Shown here: positions 61,757 through 64,000 of the stretch, piece after piece
Position numbering within the stretch: position 1 is the stretch's first letter
How the letters are laid out: each line of letters begins with the position of its first letter
DNA from: Eleginops maclovinus
Lineage: Eukaryota > Chordata > Actinopteri > Perciformes > Eleginopidae
DNA length: 64,000 nucleotides
Direction of reading: 5' to 3'
Assembly: GCF_036324505.1 (NCBI RefSeq)
Contig: NC_086360.1
Coordinates: 12,126,793 to 12,190,792 of the forward strand
Translations under genes and position numbers: made by a program
The notes under the pieces: generated by a model
Databases searched by the model: none
Told to the model about the DNA's origin: nothing
The model's input: the letters and a program-made list of their open reading frames with translations, nothing else

Positions 61757-64000
61757 CTGAATGGACAGAAGAGAGCAAGCAAGGTATTATGGGACACGTC
61801 ACCCAAGATCACAATCCAGTGTTTGTAAAAATGATCAAGAAAAGAGTACATTTATAAAATAAAACATACAGAACACGCAAAAATAACAGAATGTTTTTGT
61901 GCTTAGACATTACTAATACACCTCTAGCATGTGAAAAAAGGACACAGTAGATAATTAGCCTGCACCTCGTCAGCAGGGGTCCGGAAGTACATGAGGATGT
62001 TTCCACTCATAGATTTATTGTTAAATTATAACCACAGGCGAAGCACCCCAGGGCAAAAATCTTCCTGACTAATTTCAGAATGTGATGTCAGCTTTTAGTT
62101 TATTGTCCTTAGCTTACTTGACACTAATTAACGATGCACCAATAAAATGGTGTCTCAGTAACCAAAGAGTGAAGAGCAACAGCTGCCATGGAGTCCAGCC
62201 CAGAGAGAGCGACAGAGACACAGGTGCGTTTTATGTATCACTGCAATCAGAAAATGTTGTGCCAGTAAGTCCTTTGCAAGAAAGGTTATTTATAGAAGAA
62301 ATTGAATTGTAGAGAAGGGAGGATGCTGCCCGGTACATTTAGCAAAAGGGCGGGGGAGGACAGACACTTGGCCTTGATGAATGCTTTGTTTTCCCCACTG
62401 ACGTTTCTTAGTCTGCTTTAACCATCTACCTGCCGTCATCACAGGATTCATCTCCTATACCCGTCTAAGTGCCTTTCTCCCATCTGCTTTTTTATTTGAA
62501 CATTTTCCTCTACTCATTAACTTTCCACATCTGTTCCTCTCTCTCCATGCACACATTTGGTTCCCTAAGACTACGCAATTAACTGACTCCTACTGTTGAA
62601 CCCAAACATACAACACATGAAAATAAATCTTGGCTCTCGTCAAATAGTGTTCTGGCTTTGAAGAGAATAAAATATGAAAAATTGTACTAATGCTGCACTG
62701 AGATGGCGGTGCACTTAATGCCTAACCTTGTGAAACAAATACTATTGGTTAAAAGCTGCTGGAGAGAAATATGCTACTGTCAGGCCTGCTCCTGTGCCAA
62801 TTTACTCTCCGAATAATCCTTTCCCCATTTAACAAGTGGACTAAACTTCACCGTTCAAATGTGACACATTGCGTTTTGGCCGACATTCACAGTCGGAGAT
62901 GAGTCATTCTGGACAGCGCTGCCAAATCTTCATTAGTGGGTCTTTCTACAAGGTCAGTTGTGCTGATGAGAAGAGGAGGTAAAGGAGAGAGAAAAGAGCC
63001 GGCTGGAGACTGAAAAGGAAAGAAATAAAGGAAGCCGGGCAGACAAGGGCAAGATGTAAATGTGGATGAAGGGTTAAGGGGAGGAAAAGGTCAAAGGCTC
63101 TCTTGTCTGTCCTTCTGATACCTCAAGCAGGAGATGTGATGCACGATGGTGCACAGGCAATCAGTTAATGGGATGGGGGAGAAAGAGGGTTGAAGAGGAA
63201 AGTAGCGATATTCAGGGGGAGGGGAAGGATGCTAGAGAAAGTAAGAAGGGAACATATCGAACAGGCGACTCAGGAGAAGTGATGTTCAATCAAAGTGCCA
63301 TGGTATTTTCAATAAATCTAAATGTAACTGCTTCCATCGTAAAGGCTTTAAATCTCTCTGTCATGTTCAACGTTTGTAACTGTGTTTTTCGTGTTTGCTC
63401 TAAATAAATTAAAAGGAAGGCATTTATTTATATTGCACTTATACACAGAGGTATTTCCAAGTGCTTTACAGGCACAGGACAGCATTTTATTTATTTATTT
63501 TTACTTTTACCTTTATCTATCCAGGATAGTTCTCATTGAGATTAACAATCTCTTTTTCAAGAGTGTACTGGCCCAAGATAGGTACAGTAACAGCACAGTT
63601 ACAGACCATTTTAAAACACACATTCACAACACAATCATACAGCAAGTTCAGCCAAAGTATTCACAGACACAGCGGCCTGGTTCAAAATCATTGAAAGTTG
63701 CTTTGAGTCTGTTTAAAGAAACCAGCTCTCTGAGTTTCAGCTCATTTTGCCGCTTTTTCCAAGTCACAGGAGCAGCATAATTAAACGCCCTCTTCCCTAA
63801 TTCAGTAAGGACTTTTAGTAAATATAGAAGTATAAAATATTGTAAACCACTCTAAAGGAAGCTGATGCCAACAGTAGGCTGCATAATGGGGATCGTTACA
63901 CACCAAATAAAGACAAAATCATAAGATGATTACTAAAAACTCAAAGAAATAATAAGTTAGTAAGTTCTTATGTGTACAACTAGCAAGCAACAGGTTATCA
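61757..64000 (-). other. slc25a1 intron sequence to the window edge
   Basis: No exon encoding the first third of the carrier is present. The stretch holds purine-rich DNA at 62940-63260, a possible conserved non-coding block at 62790-62945 and interspersed-repeat-like sequence from 63420 onward. Confidence 0.65.
63420..63830. repeat. Probable interspersed repeat near the right edge
   Basis: CATTTATTTATATTGCACTT with AGTGCTTTACAGG, followed by TTCTCATTGAGATTAACAAT and CTCTTTTTCAAGAGTGTACT, resemble dispersed fish repeats that I recall but cannot classify. No coding capacity is evident. Confidence 0.4.

Overview
This 64 kb window is nuclear DNA from a ray-finned fish, most likely a spiny-rayed (percomorph) teleost. 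All genes are intron-rich, GT-AG spliced and vertebrate-like. There are many (CA)n/(TG)n arrays longer than 100 bp and several interspersed repeats that I recognise from fish genomes. No bacterial, viral or organellar segment is visible.

Layout. 1-9250: non-coding sequence with microsatellites and one notable motif cluster near 4.0-4.2 kb. 9.27-35.4 kb: complete pi4ka on the minus strand, which I split into 54 coding exons (6291 nt, 2096 residues plus stop). serpind1 (heparin cofactor II, 505 aa, six coding exons) is nested on the plus strand inside pi4ka intron 19, an arrangement also known in mammals. 35.4-36.2 kb: a short head-to-head interval from which pi4ka (minus) and snap29 (plus) diverge. 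36.2-38.0 kb: snap29 (260 aa, five coding exons). 38-42.3 kb: convergent intergenic DNA. 42.5-54.1 kb: an SBSPON-family secreted protein gene (263 aa, five exons, 8.2 kb first intron) on the minus strand. 58.8-61.8 kb: the 3' six exons of slc25a1 (mitochondrial citrate carrier) on the minus strand; its first ~101 residues lie beyond the right edge.

The neighbourhood pi4ka-serpind1-snap29, with slc25a1 nearby, corresponds to human 22q11.2. The SBSPON-type gene is the odd member, because human SBSPON is on chromosome 8. The genes do not form a pathway: pi4ka makes PI4P at the plasma membrane, snap29 is a SNARE for endosome and autophagosome fusion, serpind1 is a liver-secreted thrombin inhibitor, sbspon is a matrix-type secreted protein, and slc25a1 exports mitochondrial citrate.

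Mobile DNA. (i) A 1120 bp hAT-type element with 16-bp terminal repeats and a perfect 8-bp target duplication is inserted inside an older fish repeat in pi4ka intron 41; a second copy of that older repeat lies in intron 26. (ii) A ~380 bp MITE with inverted ends lies in intron 50. (iii) A 530 bp internally deleted Tc1/mariner copy keeps both terminal repeats and the C-terminal part of a transposase. (iv) There are several weaker relics. I found no novel multi-gene system. The most interesting signals are structural: nested genes and transposons, the shared promoter, extra serpind1 introns, an inverted TG/CA pair, and a CG/CA/CT tract upstream of sbspon.
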